Assembly (NCBI RefSeq): GCF_018785315.1
Contig: NZ_WQPN01000094.1
Span: forward strand, 1-64,000
Reading direction: 5' to 3'
Length of the DNA: 64,000 nt
Source of the DNA: Clostridium sp. MCC353
Lineage (GTDB): Bacteria; Bacillota; Clostridia; Lachnospirales; Lachnospiraceae
In this document: in pieces, positions 8,677 to 17,931 of the stretch
How the letters are laid out: the number at the start of each line of letters is the position of its first letter
How positions within the stretch are numbered: the first letter of the stretch is position 1
Position numbers and translations under genes: made by a program
Notes under the pieces: generated by a model
Database searches by the model: none
What the model saw: the letters and a program-made list of their open reading frames with translations, nothing else
Told to the model about the DNA's origin: nothing

Positions 8677-10107
8677 ATGAATGGATTTGATTATGACGTA
8701 ACCATAATAGGCGGCGGAGTGACCGGCTCTGCTGTCGCCAGAGAGCTTTCCCGCTATGACCTCAGGGTCTGCCTGATTGAAAAGGAAGAGGATGTTTGTT
8801 CGGGAACGTCAAAAGCCAACAGCGCCATTGTCCATGCGGGATATGACGCCGCAACGGGATCTCTGAAGGCAAAGCTGAATGTGGAAGGCAACCGGATCAT
8901 GGGAGAACTGTCCGAAGAGCTGGATTTCGATTTTAAGCGCAACGGTTCCATGGTGCTGTGTTTCTCAGAAGAGGACCTTCCGGCTTTGAAGGAACTCCAC
9001 GCAAGGGGAGTTGCCAACGGAGTTCCGGATATCTGCATCGTTTCCGGAGACGAAGCCCGGGAGATGGAGCCCAACCTGTCCGACGAAGTGGTGGCGGCCA
9101 TTTACGCGCCCACCGGCGGCATCGTATGTCCTTTCGGCCTGACCATAGCCCTGGCGGAGAACGCCTGTGACAATGGAGTGGAATTTAAGTTCCTCACAGA
9201 AGTGGAATCCATTGAAAAGGCAGAGGGAGGATACCGCCTGGTTACCAATAAAGGAGAGATAAAAACCAGATATGTGGTGAATGCGGCCGGCGTTTATGCC
9301 GATGTGTTCCATAACATGGTCTGTGAAGATAAGATACATATTGTGCCCAGAAAGGGAGATTACTGCCTGCTTGACAAAGAGGCGGGGAACTTTGTGAGCC
9401 GCACCATTTTCCAGCTTCCGGGCAAGTACGGCAAGGGGATTCTGGTTACTCCTACGGTTCATGGAAACCTGCTGGTGGGGCCTACGGCAGCCGATATCGA
9501 GGACAAAGAAGGAACGGCTACAACGGCCGCAGAACTGGCTGAAGCCATGTCCAAAGCGTCCAAGAGCGTAAAGAACATTCCCTTCCGCCTGACCATCACT
9601 TCATTTTCCGGGTTAAGGGCCCATGAAGACGGGGATGATTTTATCCTGAAAGAATCAGCCGACGGTTTCTTCGACGCGGCCGGAATCGAATCCCCAGGGC
9701 TTTCCTGTGCGCCGGCCATCGGAAAATACATCGCTGACATGGTGGTGGAGAAAGCCGGAGCGGAAGAAAAGAAAGAGTTTAAAGCCGGCAGAAAGGGAAT
9801 CGTGCGTCCGGAACTCCTGAGCAAGGAAGAGCGGGAAGCATTGATCCGTGAAAATCCTGCCTACGGGGTGATCGTCTGCCGCTGTGAAGGCGTCAGCGAA
9901 GGCGAAATTGTGGATGCGGTAACGCGGACATTGGGAGCTGTGTCGCTGGATGGAATCAAGCGCAGGGTGAGAGCCGGTATGGGCCGCTGCCAGGCCGGAT
10001 TCTGCACGCCCAGAACCATGGAGATTCTTTCAAGAGAACGGAACCTGTCAATGGAAGAAATTTGTAAAAATGGACCCGGATCGGAAATGCTGACCGGAAA
10101 TAAATAA
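8677..10107 (+). CDS. FAD-dependent glycerol-3-phosphate dehydrogenase-like oxidoreductase (GlpA/GlpO type)
   Basis: 476 residues. The N-terminal FAD-binding motif is VTIIGGGVTGSAVARELS (residues about 6-23) and the DAO fold carries the DadA/GlpA-like signature NSAIVHAGYDA. The C-terminus (about residues 400-465) is a BFD-like [2Fe-2S] domain with cysteines in CRCEGVSEGEI and GRCQAGFC. This architecture is found in anaerobic glycerol-3-phosphate dehydrogenase subunits. With the next two genes it forms a conserved trio thought to pass electrons from glycerol 3-phosphate to NAD or another carrier. Confidence 0.85.
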   Translation: MNGFDYDVTIIGGGVTGSAVARELSRYDLRVCLIEKEEDVCSGTSKANSAIVHAGYDAATGSLKAKLNVEGNRIMGELSEELDFDFKRNGSMVLCFSEEDLPALKELHARGVANGVPDICIVSGDEAREMEPNLSDEVVAAIYAPTGGIVCPFGLTIALAENACDNGVEFKFLTEVESIEKAEGGYRLVTNKGEIKTRYVVNAAGVYADVFHNMVCEDKIHIVPRKGDYCLLDKEAGNFVSRTIFQLPGKYGKGILVTPTVHGNLLVGPTAADIEDKEGTATTAAELAEAMSKASKSVKNIPFRLTITSFSGLRAHEDGDDFILKESADGFFDAAGIESPGLSCAPAIGKYIADMVVEKAGAEEKKEFKAGRKGIVRPELLSKEEREALIRENPAYGVIVCRCEGVSEGEIVDAVTRTLGAVSLDGIKRRVRAGMGRCQAGFCTPRTMEILSRERNLSMEEICKNGPGSEMLTGNK

Positions 10108-10142
10108 ATTTTGCCGGAGAACAGGCGGAAATGGAGGAAATG

Positions 10143-11405
10143 ATGACGGAGTATGATATTGTTATAATCGGAGGCGGACCGGCAGGCCTGGCTGCGGCAG
10201 TGGCAGCTCATGATAAGGGAGCAGAGAATATCCTGATCCTGGAAAGGGACAGCAGCCTGGGCGGTATTTTGAACCAGTGCATTCACAATGGTTTCGGCCT
10301 TCACACATTTAAGGAAGAACTGACAGGGCCTGAGTATGCCCAGAGATATATAGATATGGCCCGTGACCGTGAAATTCCCTATAAATTGAATTCCATGGTA
10401 ATTGACATCACGGATAAGAAAGAGATTACATACATCAGCCGCAGCGACGGAATGGTGACCATAAAAGCCAAAGCCATCGTCCTGGCTATGGGCTGCAGAG
10501 AACGTCCGAGAGGAGCCCTGAATATTCCGGGTTACCGTCCGGCGGGAATCTATTCCGCGGGAACTGCCCAGCGGCTTATGAATATTGAAGGGCACAGTGT
10601 GGGTAAAGAAGTGGTGATCCTGGGGTCCGGAGATATCGGCCTCATCATGGCCCGCAGAATGACCCTGGAAGGGGCCAAGGTAAAAGTGGTTGCGGAACTG
10701 ATGCCTTATTCCGGCGGCCTGAAACGAAACATCGTACAGTGTCTGGACGATTACGGCATCCCGTTAAAACTCAGCCACACTGTGGTGAATATAGAAGGCA
10801 AGAAGAGGGTTACGGGGATCACCCTGGCTCAAGTGGATGAAAACAGAAAGCCGATTCCGGGCACAGAGGAACATTACAGCTGTGATACCCTGCTTTTGTC
10901 CGTAGGGCTTCTTCCTGAAAATGAACTCACCCGCCAGATCGGCGCGTCCTTAAACCCTGTTACCGGAGGCCCGGTGGTCAATGACCATCTGGAGACGGGA
11001 GCGGAAGGCATATTCGCCTGCGGCAATGTGCTCCATGTCCATGACCTGGTGGATTATGTATCCCAGGAAGCAGCTCTGGCAGGCGAGAACGCGGCTCTTT
11101 ACGTGAAGGCGGGAGAAGATGCCTCAGAGAACCACGAAGTGGTTTTAAAGGCCCAAAACGGCGTCCGTTACACCGTGCCGCAGATTTTGGATATCAACCA
11201 CATGCAGGACGCGGTCACGGTCCGTTTCCGTGTGGCAGACGTTTACAAAGACCGGTCGATCTGTGTATATTATGACGGAGTCCAGGTTTCCAAAAGAAAA
11301 AAGAAAGTATTGGCGCCTGGAGAGATGGAGCAGGTAGTGCTGAAAAAACAGAGTTTTTCTGATTATCCGGATCTGAAAGAAATCGTGATCTGCACAGAGG
11401 AATAG
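10143..11405 (+). CDS. FAD/NAD(P)-dependent pyridine nucleotide-disulphide oxidoreductase (GlpB-like partner)
   Basis: About 420 residues. It opens with the FAD Rossmann motif YDIVIIGGGPAGLAAA and has a second dinucleotide site near VVILGSGDIGLIMARRM. CxxR occurs in AMGCRERPRG. It follows the GlpA-like gene in the same operon and is the usual second subunit of this anaerobic glycerol-3-phosphate oxidation set. Three ATGs are possible (10131, 10140, 10143); 10143 has GGAGGA at the best spacing and gives a start close to the Rossmann strand. Confidence 0.85.
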   Translation: MTEYDIVIIGGGPAGLAAAVAAHDKGAENILILERDSSLGGILNQCIHNGFGLHTFKEELTGPEYAQRYIDMARDREIPYKLNSMVIDITDKKEITYISRSDGMVTIKAKAIVLAMGCRERPRGALNIPGYRPAGIYSAGTAQRLMNIEGHSVGKEVVILGSGDIGLIMARRMTLEGAKVKVVAELMPYSGGLKRNIVQCLDDYGIPLKLSHTVVNIEGKKRVTGITLAQVDENRKPIPGTEEHYSCDTLLLSVGLLPENELTRQIGASLNPVTGGPVVNDHLETGAEGIFACGNVLHVHDLVDYVSQEAALAGENAALYVKAGEDASENHEVVLKAQNGVRYTVPQILDINHMQDAVTVRFRVADVYKDRSICVYYDGVQVSKRKKKVLAPGEMEQVVLKKQSFSDYPDLKEIVICTEE

Positions 11406-11431
11406 CTGAGACGCTTTTGAATGGAGGAAAT

Positions 11432-11794
11432 ATGGAGAAGAGAGAATTGATATGCATTGGCTGCCCTCTGGGCTGCCCTATGACAGTTACCATAGAGGGT
11501 GAAGATATAAAGGTAGAGGGCAATACATGCGCCCGCGGAGATGCGTATGCCAGAAAAGAGATCCTGAGCCCTACCCGTATTGTCACATCCAGCATCACGG
11601 TGAACGGAGGCAGAATCGCCATGGTTTCCGTGAAAACCAAGAACGATATCCCTAAGGGAAAGATTTTTGACTGCATGGAAGAGATCCGCAGAACCCATGT
11701 GGATGCGCCGGTTAAAATCGGAGAGGTGCTGATTCCCAACTGCGCGGGAACCGGCGTTGATATTGTGGCGACCAAAAATGTGGAAAAAGCATAG
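11432..11794 (+). CDS. DUF1667 iron-sulphur-type small protein
   Basis: 120 residues. The N-terminus carries CIGCPLGCPM, then NTCARG, a cysteine arrangement suited to an iron-sulphur centre, and the C-terminus has PNCAGTGVDIVAT. DUF1667 proteins are the regular third member of glpA-like / FAD-oxidoreductase operons in Clostridia. The function as a small electron-transfer subunit is inferred from this association. GGAGGA precedes the ATG by 3 bp. Confidence 0.85.
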   Translation: MEKRELICIGCPLGCPMTVTIEGEDIKVEGNTCARGDAYARKEILSPTRIVTSSITVNGGRIAMVSVKTKNDIPKGKIFDCMEEIRRTHVDAPVKIGEVLIPNCAGTGVDIVATKNVEKA

Positions 11795-11813
11795 GGTTTG
11801 CCGGCATATATAT

Positions 11814-11864
11814 TAAGATCGTATTTATAAAGAGCGTATTATAAAGATCGTTTTATAAAGAGCC
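11814..11864. repeat. Short tandem repeat, 14-bp unit
   Basis: About 3.6 tandem copies of a 14-bp AT-rich unit close to TAAAGAKCGTWTTA, starting at 11814, 11828, 11842 and 11856, directly after the DUF1667 gene. The last copy runs into a terminator-like hairpin. Confidence 0.7.
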
Positions 11865-11905
11865 TGGGATCCGGTGGATGTTATCGGATTCCGGGCTGAT
11901 TGTGT
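11861..11905 (+). terminator. Probable terminator of operon B
   Basis: AGCCTGGGATCCG (11861-11873) can pair with CGGATTCCGGGCT (11885-11897) with two wobble pairs. The following tract (GATTGTGTTTG) is only moderately T-rich, so termination strength is uncertain. Confidence 0.5.
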
Positions 11906-12131
11906 TTGTATTAAAATTGTGCCGATCTATGTATTTAAAGAATTATTTCATTATAAAAGTAATAAAATACTGATAAATAAATAACAATATACAGATAATA
12001 AGATGATATATGACAAGATGTTGGGAAGAATAAAAAAGTTAATAAAATTATCAGAAAAAGGTTGAAAAAGTAAATAACTTATAGTATACTATGCTCATGA
12101 CATTGGATCCCAACAAAGAGATAAAGAGCAG

Positions 12132-12174
12132 GGAAGCAGACTTTGTATTTAATACTTAGTTTGTTTCCTTTTTT
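12132..12174 (+). terminator. Leader terminator C1
   Basis: GGAAGCAGACTTTGTA pairs, with several wobble pairs, with TACTTAGTTTGTTTCC, followed by six T. It lies between the TATACT promoter at 12085 and the second leader. Confidence 0.7.
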
Positions 12175-12334
12175 GTTATGTGTTTAAGAGGATCTCGATT
12201 TCGCGGCCGACTTGTTTAATGATAAATTGCTCCGGGCATTTATAAAATTTAACAACGATTTAATGTAAACTTAATAAGAAATAATCAAAAAGCCAGTATA
12301 CTGGTAATGTGATAACTCAGCAAAGAGAAGAAGA

Positions 12335-12386
12335 GAAGGAATGGAGCTATCGGCATTATTATGCCATAGTCTGTACTTCTTTTTTC
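12335..12386 (+). terminator. Leader terminator C2
   Basis: Outer GAAG (12335-12338) pairs with CTTC (12376-12379), and the inner stem CTAT-GGCAT pairs with ATGCC-ATAG; followed by six T. It lies 79 bp before the binding-protein gene. Confidence 0.7.
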
Positions 12387-12464
12387 TTTGGCCTGAATCA
12401 GGCGGCAGAGAGATAAAAAGGTCACTACCGTTTAAGAACGGATGATAAAAGAAGGAGGATTTAT

Positions 12465-14093
12465 ATGAAAAAGAAAGCATTGGCACTGGTATTGGCAACG
12501 GCAATGGCGGCAATGACGGCATGTTCAGGCGGAGGAAGCGCTCCGGCCACACAGGCACAGGCTCCGGCAGGAACTGAGGAAGTGAAAAAAGGGGAAAGTA
12601 AAGAGGCGGCAGAGACGCCAGCTCCTCCGGCGGATGGCGGACAGGATGTGGAAACGGTTAAAATCGGCGTGGGCGCTATGAGCAATAACTTTAACCCATG
12701 CAAGGATATGGGAATCCAGGCGCTGAGAATGATTTACAATGTTCATGACCGTCTGATGTATCAGGATAAAGACGGCAATATCCAGCCGCAGCTGGCTGAA
12801 AGCTGGGACTGGGTAGACGACACTACCTTTGAACTGAAGCTGAAAGAGGGCGTGAAGTTCCACAATGGAGACGAAATGACGGCCAATGACGTAAAATTCA
12901 CCTTTGATCTGGCTATTTCCGGCGAGGTCGGAAGCGCAGTAACCAATGTTGTGGATTCTGTGGAATCCGTGGAAGTGGTGGATGACCATACGGTGCGCCT
13001 GCATCTGAAATGGCCGGATTCCATCATCACCACCAGGCTTTCCGCCACCCGTACCGCTTATATCCTTCCCCAGAAATACTATGAAGAAGTGGGCGGACTG
13101 GAAGGTTACAACGCGGCTCCCATCGGATGCGGCCCTTACAAAGTTGCCAACATCATGCAGGGCGAGAAGATCATACTGGAACGTTTTGAAGACTACCATG
13201 GGGACAAGCCTCATGTAAAAAATATCGAATTTATCAAGTTCGGCGAGGACGCCACCAGAATGACGGCTCTTTTAAACGGTGAAGTGGATATCATCAACGA
13301 CATCAATAACGACCTTCTGGCAAACTTCCAGAATGAACCGAATGTAAAAACACATGTGACTCCGGTTGAACTGTTCCATCTGTATGTTTATAACACCAAC
13401 GAAGGCCCCACCGCTTCCAAAGAGCTCCGTCAGGCCATGAACATGGCAATTGACAGACAGCTTTTGGTGGAAACTCTCTGGGGAGAGGGCGCTTACGTTC
13501 CTAACGGCTGGCAGATTGAAGGGTTCGGAGATTATTACATAGACGATTATGAAGCGGTGCAGTATGATCCGGAACGGGCAAAAGAGCTGGTAGCGGCATC
13601 CGGTTATGACGGAAGCACCATTGACCTCCAGGTCGTACCAAACTATTACATGAACGATGTCCAGGCTGCGGAAGCGTGTGTGGATATGTGGAAACAGATC
13701 GGCGTAAATGTTCAGGTTGTATTTACGGAAAAACTGGAAAAGCACTTCCCGGGACTTCGTACCTGGTCCTGTGCGGTACGTTATGACGACCCATTAGGCG
13801 CCATCTGGCTTCAGTTCCCGGACAGCGACCTGATGGACATCATGTGGCCCAATCCTCCGGAAGAGATCTATACGGAAGCCGGAGACATTTTGAAGAAGAG
13901 CACGGATAAAGAAGAGAGAAAACAGGGCGCCAGAAGATTCCTGGAAATTATGGATGACGAAGTTCCTGCATCCTATCTGTATCTGCCGGAAGAAATCTGG
14001 GGAATCCGCACAGACCGTAACTTTGAATGGGATCCTTACTGGACATCTTTTCAGATCGTTTCCCTGCGTGCTGAAGATTTCTGGGGAAAATAA
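12465..14093 (+). CDS. ABC transporter substrate-binding lipoprotein, family 5 (OppA/DppA type)
   Basis: 542 residues. The signal peptide has lipobox MTAC (Cys about residue 19), then a linker rich in Ala, Pro and Glu. The mature family 5 binding fold shows LAESWDWVDDTTFELKLKEG and FHNGDEMTANDVKFTFD, both characteristic. Family 5 proteins bind peptides, nickel or other compounds. The downstream phosphodiesterase, phosphatases and glycerol-1-phosphate dehydrogenase suggest a phosphorylated glycerol derivative, but the ligand cannot be read from sequence. Confidence 0.9.
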   Translation: MKKKALALVLATAMAAMTACSGGGSAPATQAQAPAGTEEVKKGESKEAAETPAPPADGGQDVETVKIGVGAMSNNFNPCKDMGIQALRMIYNVHDRLMYQDKDGNIQPQLAESWDWVDDTTFELKLKEGVKFHNGDEMTANDVKFTFDLAISGEVGSAVTNVVDSVESVEVVDDHTVRLHLKWPDSIITTRLSATRTAYILPQKYYEEVGGLEGYNAAPIGCGPYKVANIMQGEKIILERFEDYHGDKPHVKNIEFIKFGEDATRMTALLNGEVDIINDINNDLLANFQNEPNVKTHVTPVELFHLYVYNTNEGPTASKELRQAMNMAIDRQLLVETLWGEGAYVPNGWQIEGFGDYYIDDYEAVQYDPERAKELVAASGYDGSTIDLQVVPNYYMNDVQAAEACVDMWKQIGVNVQVVFTEKLEKHFPGLRTWSCAVRYDDPLGAIWLQFPDSDLMDIMWPNPPEEIYTEAGDILKKSTDKEERKQGARRFLEIMDDEVPASYLYLPEEIWGIRTDRNFEWDPYWTSFQIVSLRAEDFWGK

Positions 14094-14118
14094 TAGATTG
14101 AGAAATGGGAGCTGATTT

Positions 14119-15114
14119 ATGGACGAAATATTACGGGTTAATAATTTAAAGGTTTACTATTACTCCAAAAAGAAGGTAGTGCCCGCTGTGGACGGCGTCA
14201 GCTTTACCCTGAAAAAGGGAGAAATACTGGGGATCGTTGGGGAATCAGGATGTGGAAAGAGTACGGTTGTACGCGGCGTCATCGGTCTGATTGATGAACG
14301 GTATACGAGAATAGAAGAGGGAGAGGTTCTTTTGGGCGGTAAGGATCTGGTGGAAATGAGCCAGAAGGAGCTTTGCAAAATCAGAGGCAAAAAGATCTCC
14401 ATGATTTTCCAGAACCCGCTGTCTTCCCTGAATCCGGTTTATACCATTGGAAGCCAGATCGAAGAGGCCATTTTAACCCATGAAAAACTGCCCAAAGAAA
14501 AGGTGCGGGAAAGGGTGATGGACCTTCTGAAACTGGTCCATATTCCGGCTCCTGAATTACGGTATAACGATTATCCCCATCAGATGTCCGGCGGCATGCA
14601 GCAGCGTGTGCTGATCGCCATCGCGCTGGCCTGTAACCCGGAGGTGATCATTGCGGACGAGCCCACGACCGCTCTTGATGTTACCATCCAGGCGCAGATT
14701 CTGGAACTTCTCCGGGAATTGAACGAAAAAACCGGCGTTGGGGTTATCTTCATCACTCACAACATGGGCGTGGTAGCCGAAATGTGTGAGGAAATGATGG
14801 TCATGTATGGAGGTGTCGTGGTGGAAAAGGGCAAATGCGAAGCCATTTTCGCCAGCCCGCGGCACCCCTATACAAGGGGGCTTTTGGCGGCAATCCCCAG
14901 CATCAAGGAGGATAAAGAGGAGCTGTTTTCCATAAAGGGACATGTTCCGGTATTCACCCATCCCGTGCAGCAGTGCCGGTTCGCCAGCCGCTGCGATTAC
15001 TGCGAGGAGAGGTGCAGGCAGCAGGAACCGCCGCTTACCGTCATAGACGGAAGAGAAGTCCGCTGTTTCAGAGTGGAAGAGATCAAAGGAAGGGGGCAGA
15101 ATGATGGAAAATAG
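14119..15114 (+). CDS. Oligopeptide/dipeptide-type ABC transporter ATP-binding protein (DppD type)
   Basis: 331 residues. Walker A is GESGCGKS (about residues 41-48), the signature is MSGGMQQR, Walker B is [12 protein letters not shown] and the switch His is in FITHNMG. The C-terminus has the oligopeptide-transporter extension with cysteines ([14 protein letters not shown]) that often binds an iron-sulphur cluster. It overlaps the following ATPase gene by 14 bp. Confidence 0.92.
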   Translation: MDEILRVNNLKVYYYSKKKVVPAVDGVSFTLKKGEILGIVGESGCGKSTVVRGVIGLIDERYTRIEEGEVLLGGKDLVEMSQKELCKIRGKKISMIFQNPLSSLNPVYTIGSQIEEAILTHEKLPKEKVRERVMDLLKLVHIPAPELRYNDYPHQMSGGMQQRVLIAIALACNPEVIIADEPTTALDVTIQAQILELLRELNEKTGVGVIFITHNMGVVAEMCEEMMVMYGGVVVEKGKCEAIFASPRHPYTRGLLAAIPSIKEDKEELFSIKGHVPVFTHPVQQCRFASRCDYCEERCRQQEPPLTVIDGREVRCFRVEEIKGRGQNDGK

Positions 15115-16090
15115 AGAAGTAATACTGTCCGTGGATGGGGTAAAACGATATTTTCCAGTCCGCAAAGGCTTTCTGTTTCCCAAGATACTGGGCCATGTAA
15201 AAGCCGTGGACAATATCAGCTTTGAGCTTCATGAAGGAGAGGCCCTGGGGGTTGTGGGGGAATCCGGCTGTGGTAAGACCACATTGGGAAAACTGATCAT
15301 CGGCCTGGATAACCCTACGGATGGGAAGATATGCTTTTTAGGACAGGAGATCAGCAAACACGTAAAAGGGGACGTGCGCCAGAAGATCCAGATGGTGTTC
15401 CAGGACCCCTATTCATCCTTAGACCCCAGGATGAATGTGCGCAGGCTGATCGAAGAACCATTGAGAATTCATACGAATTTAAGCGCCAGGGAAAAACTGG
15501 ATATCGTGAAGCCTCTGGTTGAGCTGGTGGGGCTTCGGGAAGACGCCCTGGAAAAATATCCCCACGAGTTTTCAGGAGGGCAGAGGCAGAGGATTGGAAT
15601 TGCAAGAGCCCTTGTGCTGGAGCCCAAACTGCTGGTTTGCGACGAGCCGGTTTCGGCCCTTGACGTTTCCATACAGGCGCAGATATTAAACTTATTCAAA
15701 CAGCTTCAGAAAAAGAAAAATCTGGCATACGTGTTCATTTCCCACGATATGAGCGTGATCCGGCATGTCAGTGACCGGATCATGGTAATGTATCTGGGGC
15801 AGGTGATGGAGGTAGCTCCAAAGAAGGAATTGTTTGACAATACCCTTCACCCCTATTCGGTTGCGCTGATGGATGCCATTCCTGTGCCGGATCCCAAATA
15901 TAAGAGAAGAAGGAAACTGCTGACGGGAGACATTCCGAGCCCGATTAACGCTCCGGCGGGCTGTCCGTTCCAGACCAGATGCCCCAGAGTGATGGAGTGC
16001 TGCAAAGAAAGCCGTCCTCCGCTTGTGGAGGTGGAGCCGGAACATTACGTGGCCTGCCATCTGTTTGACAAGGAGGTGAAGAAAGCATGA
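15101..16090 (+). CDS. Oligopeptide/dipeptide-type ABC transporter ATP-binding protein (DppF type)
   Basis: 329 residues. Walker A is GESGCGKT, the signature is FSGGQRQR, Walker B is LLVCDEPVSALD and the switch is FISHDMS. A C-terminal extension with CPFQTRCPRVMECC matches the family. It forms the second ATPase of the importer. ATGs at 15101 and 15104 are both possible. It overlaps the next permease gene by 4 bp (ATGA). Confidence 0.92.
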   Translation: MMENREVILSVDGVKRYFPVRKGFLFPKILGHVKAVDNISFELHEGEALGVVGESGCGKTTLGKLIIGLDNPTDGKICFLGQEISKHVKGDVRQKIQMVFQDPYSSLDPRMNVRRLIEEPLRIHTNLSAREKLDIVKPLVELVGLREDALEKYPHEFSGGQRQRIGIARALVLEPKLLVCDEPVSALDVSIQAQILNLFKQLQKKKNLAYVFISHDMSVIRHVSDRIMVMYLGQVMEVAPKKELFDNTLHPYSVALMDAIPVPDPKYKRRRKLLTGDIPSPINAPAGCPFQTRCPRVMECCKESRPPLVEVEPEHYVACHLFDKEVKKA

Positions 16091-17019
16091 AAAAATATGT
16101 GATTTCCAGAGCGATTAAGGTGTTTGTTACGATTTGGTTTGTCTGGACCCTGATTTTTGTGCTCACCAGATTTACAGGAGACCCTGTCGAATGGATTTTC
16201 GGGGATCAGGATACTTCGGAAGCGGCTATTGCGGCTTTGCGGGAGAGTTTGGGGCTGGATCTGCCCATTTGGAAACAGTACATTGTCTCCATCACAGGCC
16301 TGTTTAAAGGGGATGCGGGAACCAGCTTTTATTTCTCCAGGCCGGTAGTGGAACTGTTTGCGGAACGGATCGGATTGACCGCTTCTTTGGGAGCGGGATC
16401 TTTGGGGCTGGCTGTGGTGATCGGAGTTCCCATGGGATTATTCGCAGCCATTAACCGGGGGACTGTTTATGACAGGACCTGTATCGGAATTACGGTGATC
16501 GGGCATACCATACCTAACTTTGTATTGGGTATTTTATTGATTTATGTATTTTCTCTGAGACTGAGAATGCTGCCCAGCGGCAGTACGGGAACCTGGAAAA
16601 ACTATATCATGCCGATGATCACGCTGGCGGTAGGGCCTGCCACCACCATCGCCAGGCTTACGAGAACCGCTCTTTTGGACGTCATCGGACAGGATTACCT
16701 GGACTGCGCCAGGGCTAAGGGAGTGAATGAACGGATGGTGGTATTTAAACACGCCCTGCGGAATGCGCTGATCCCGGTGGTGACCGTGATGGGAACCCAG
16801 CTGAGCATTCTGATCGGCGGCGCTGTAATTGTGGAAAATGTTTTCGCATGGCCGGGGATGGGAACATTGATTATCAAGGCGGCACAAAGAAGGGATTTCC
16901 CGGTGGTGCAGTATGGCATTCTGCTGATCGTAATCTTTGTATCCGTTGTTAACTTTGTGGTCGATCTTTCCTATGGCTTTCTGGACCCGCGTATCCGTGA
17001 CAGCCGGGATAACAGCTAA
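16087..17019 (+). CDS. ABC transporter permease (DppB type)
   Basis: 310-residue membrane permease with six predicted segments. It has the N-terminal FTGDPVEWIFGD region usual in DppB-like proteins, and the ATPase-contact loop around YLDCARAKGVNERMVVFKHA. It is translationally coupled to the upstream ATPase gene. Confidence 0.92.
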   Translation: MKKYVISRAIKVFVTIWFVWTLIFVLTRFTGDPVEWIFGDQDTSEAAIAALRESLGLDLPIWKQYIVSITGLFKGDAGTSFYFSRPVVELFAERIGLTASLGAGSLGLAVVIGVPMGLFAAINRGTVYDRTCIGITVIGHTIPNFVLGILLIYVFSLRLRMLPSGSTGTWKNYIMPMITLAVGPATTIARLTRTALLDVIGQDYLDCARAKGVNERMVVFKHALRNALIPVVTVMGTQLSILIGGAVIVENVFAWPGMGTLIIKAAQRRDFPVVQYGILLIVIFVSVVNFVVDLSYGFLDPRIRDSRDNS

Positions 17020-17033
17020 GGAGGGGGAACGTG

Positions 17034-17906
17034 ATGAGCACAAAGAAGAAAAAGAAAAAAGAAATCAAGATCAAAAGCGGGATTCCGCCCAGCATCCTGT
17101 TTTTAATGATAACCTTTGTTTTAATTGTAGGAATCTCTTTACTGGCGCCGGTACTGTTTCCGGTGGACTTAGGCGCTACCAATCTGAGGGCAAGGCTTCA
17201 GGCGCCTAGTTTCATAGACCCGTCTTCCACTTATCTGTTCGGAACGGACAGTGTGGGAAGGGATCTGGCAGTCCGCATCCTTTATGCCACCAGAATGACT
17301 ATTAAAATTGCGTTTACCGGAATGGTGTTCGCTCTGGTGATCGGGACTGTGTTAGGCATACTGGCGGGTATGTGCGGCGGGAAAGTGGATTTGTTCGTAA
17401 CCTTCCTTTCCGATGCCAGACAATCGATTCCAAACACATTTATCGGTATATTCTGCGCCTGCTTTTTTGGCGGAGGCGAGGGAATGATCATATTGGTAAT
17501 TGCGCTTACGGGCTGGTCGGCTTATACTAAATTAATGAGAAGCCAGATCCTTCAACTGAAGGAGGCAAAGTACATAGAGTGCAGCCGGGCCATGGGGGCC
17601 TCGGGTCTGCGCATCGCCATAGAACATATCCTGCCCAATATGGCGTCCCTTTTGATCGTCAGGGCTACCATGAGTTTAAGCGCTTATATCCTTTTGGAAA
17701 GTTCCCTGTCCTATCTGGGACTTGGAATCCAGCCGCCCCAGACTTCATTGGGAGTGTTGATTTCCGAGGGCCGGGATTATCTGACCAACCAGTGGTGGCT
17801 GGCTATTATACCCAGCATTGTGATGATCTTTTTAATCATGCAGGTCTCCCTTTTGGGCGACTGGGTCCGCGATAAGCTGGATCCTAAATTGAAGAACCGC
17901 TCCTGA
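17034..17906 (+). CDS. ABC transporter permease (DppC type)
   Basis: About 290 residues; second permease of the importer. It has a basic, lysine-rich N-terminus, the motif YLFGTDSVGRDLAVRILYA typical of DppC-like subunits, and a coupling loop near YIECSRAMGASGLRIAI. The ATG at 17034 follows GGAGGGGG; a GTG at 17031 is an alternative. Confidence 0.92.
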   Translation: MSTKKKKKKEIKIKSGIPPSILFLMITFVLIVGISLLAPVLFPVDLGATNLRARLQAPSFIDPSSTYLFGTDSVGRDLAVRILYATRMTIKIAFTGMVFALVIGTVLGILAGMCGGKVDLFVTFLSDARQSIPNTFIGIFCACFFGGGEGMIILVIALTGWSAYTKLMRSQILQLKEAKYIECSRAMGASGLRIAIEHILPNMASLLIVRATMSLSAYILLESSLSYLGLGIQPPQTSLGVLISEGRDYLTNQWWLAIIPSIVMIFLIMQVSLLGDWVRDKLDPKLKNRS

Positions 17907-17931
17907 TGGGAACGGGAGGAAGGTGGTTTTG

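Larger units (their letters stand above)
11906..12464 (+). promoter_or_regulatory. Tandem attenuator leaders of operon C
   Basis: Non-coding. Promoter: TTGAAA 12062-12067, 17-bp spacer, TATACT 12085-12090, with ACTTATAGTATACTA nearly identical to the operon A promoter. First leader: purine box at about 12116-12133 (AAAGAGATAAAGAGCAGGGA) and terminator 12132-12174. A second TATACT at 12297-12302 lacks a good -35 element. Second leader: box at about 12321-12340 (CAAAGAGAAGAAGAGAAGGA) and terminator 12335-12386. The ribosome site AAGGAGGA is at 12452-12459. Two successive boxes and terminators before one gene suggest stacked or graded antitermination. Confidence 0.7.
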
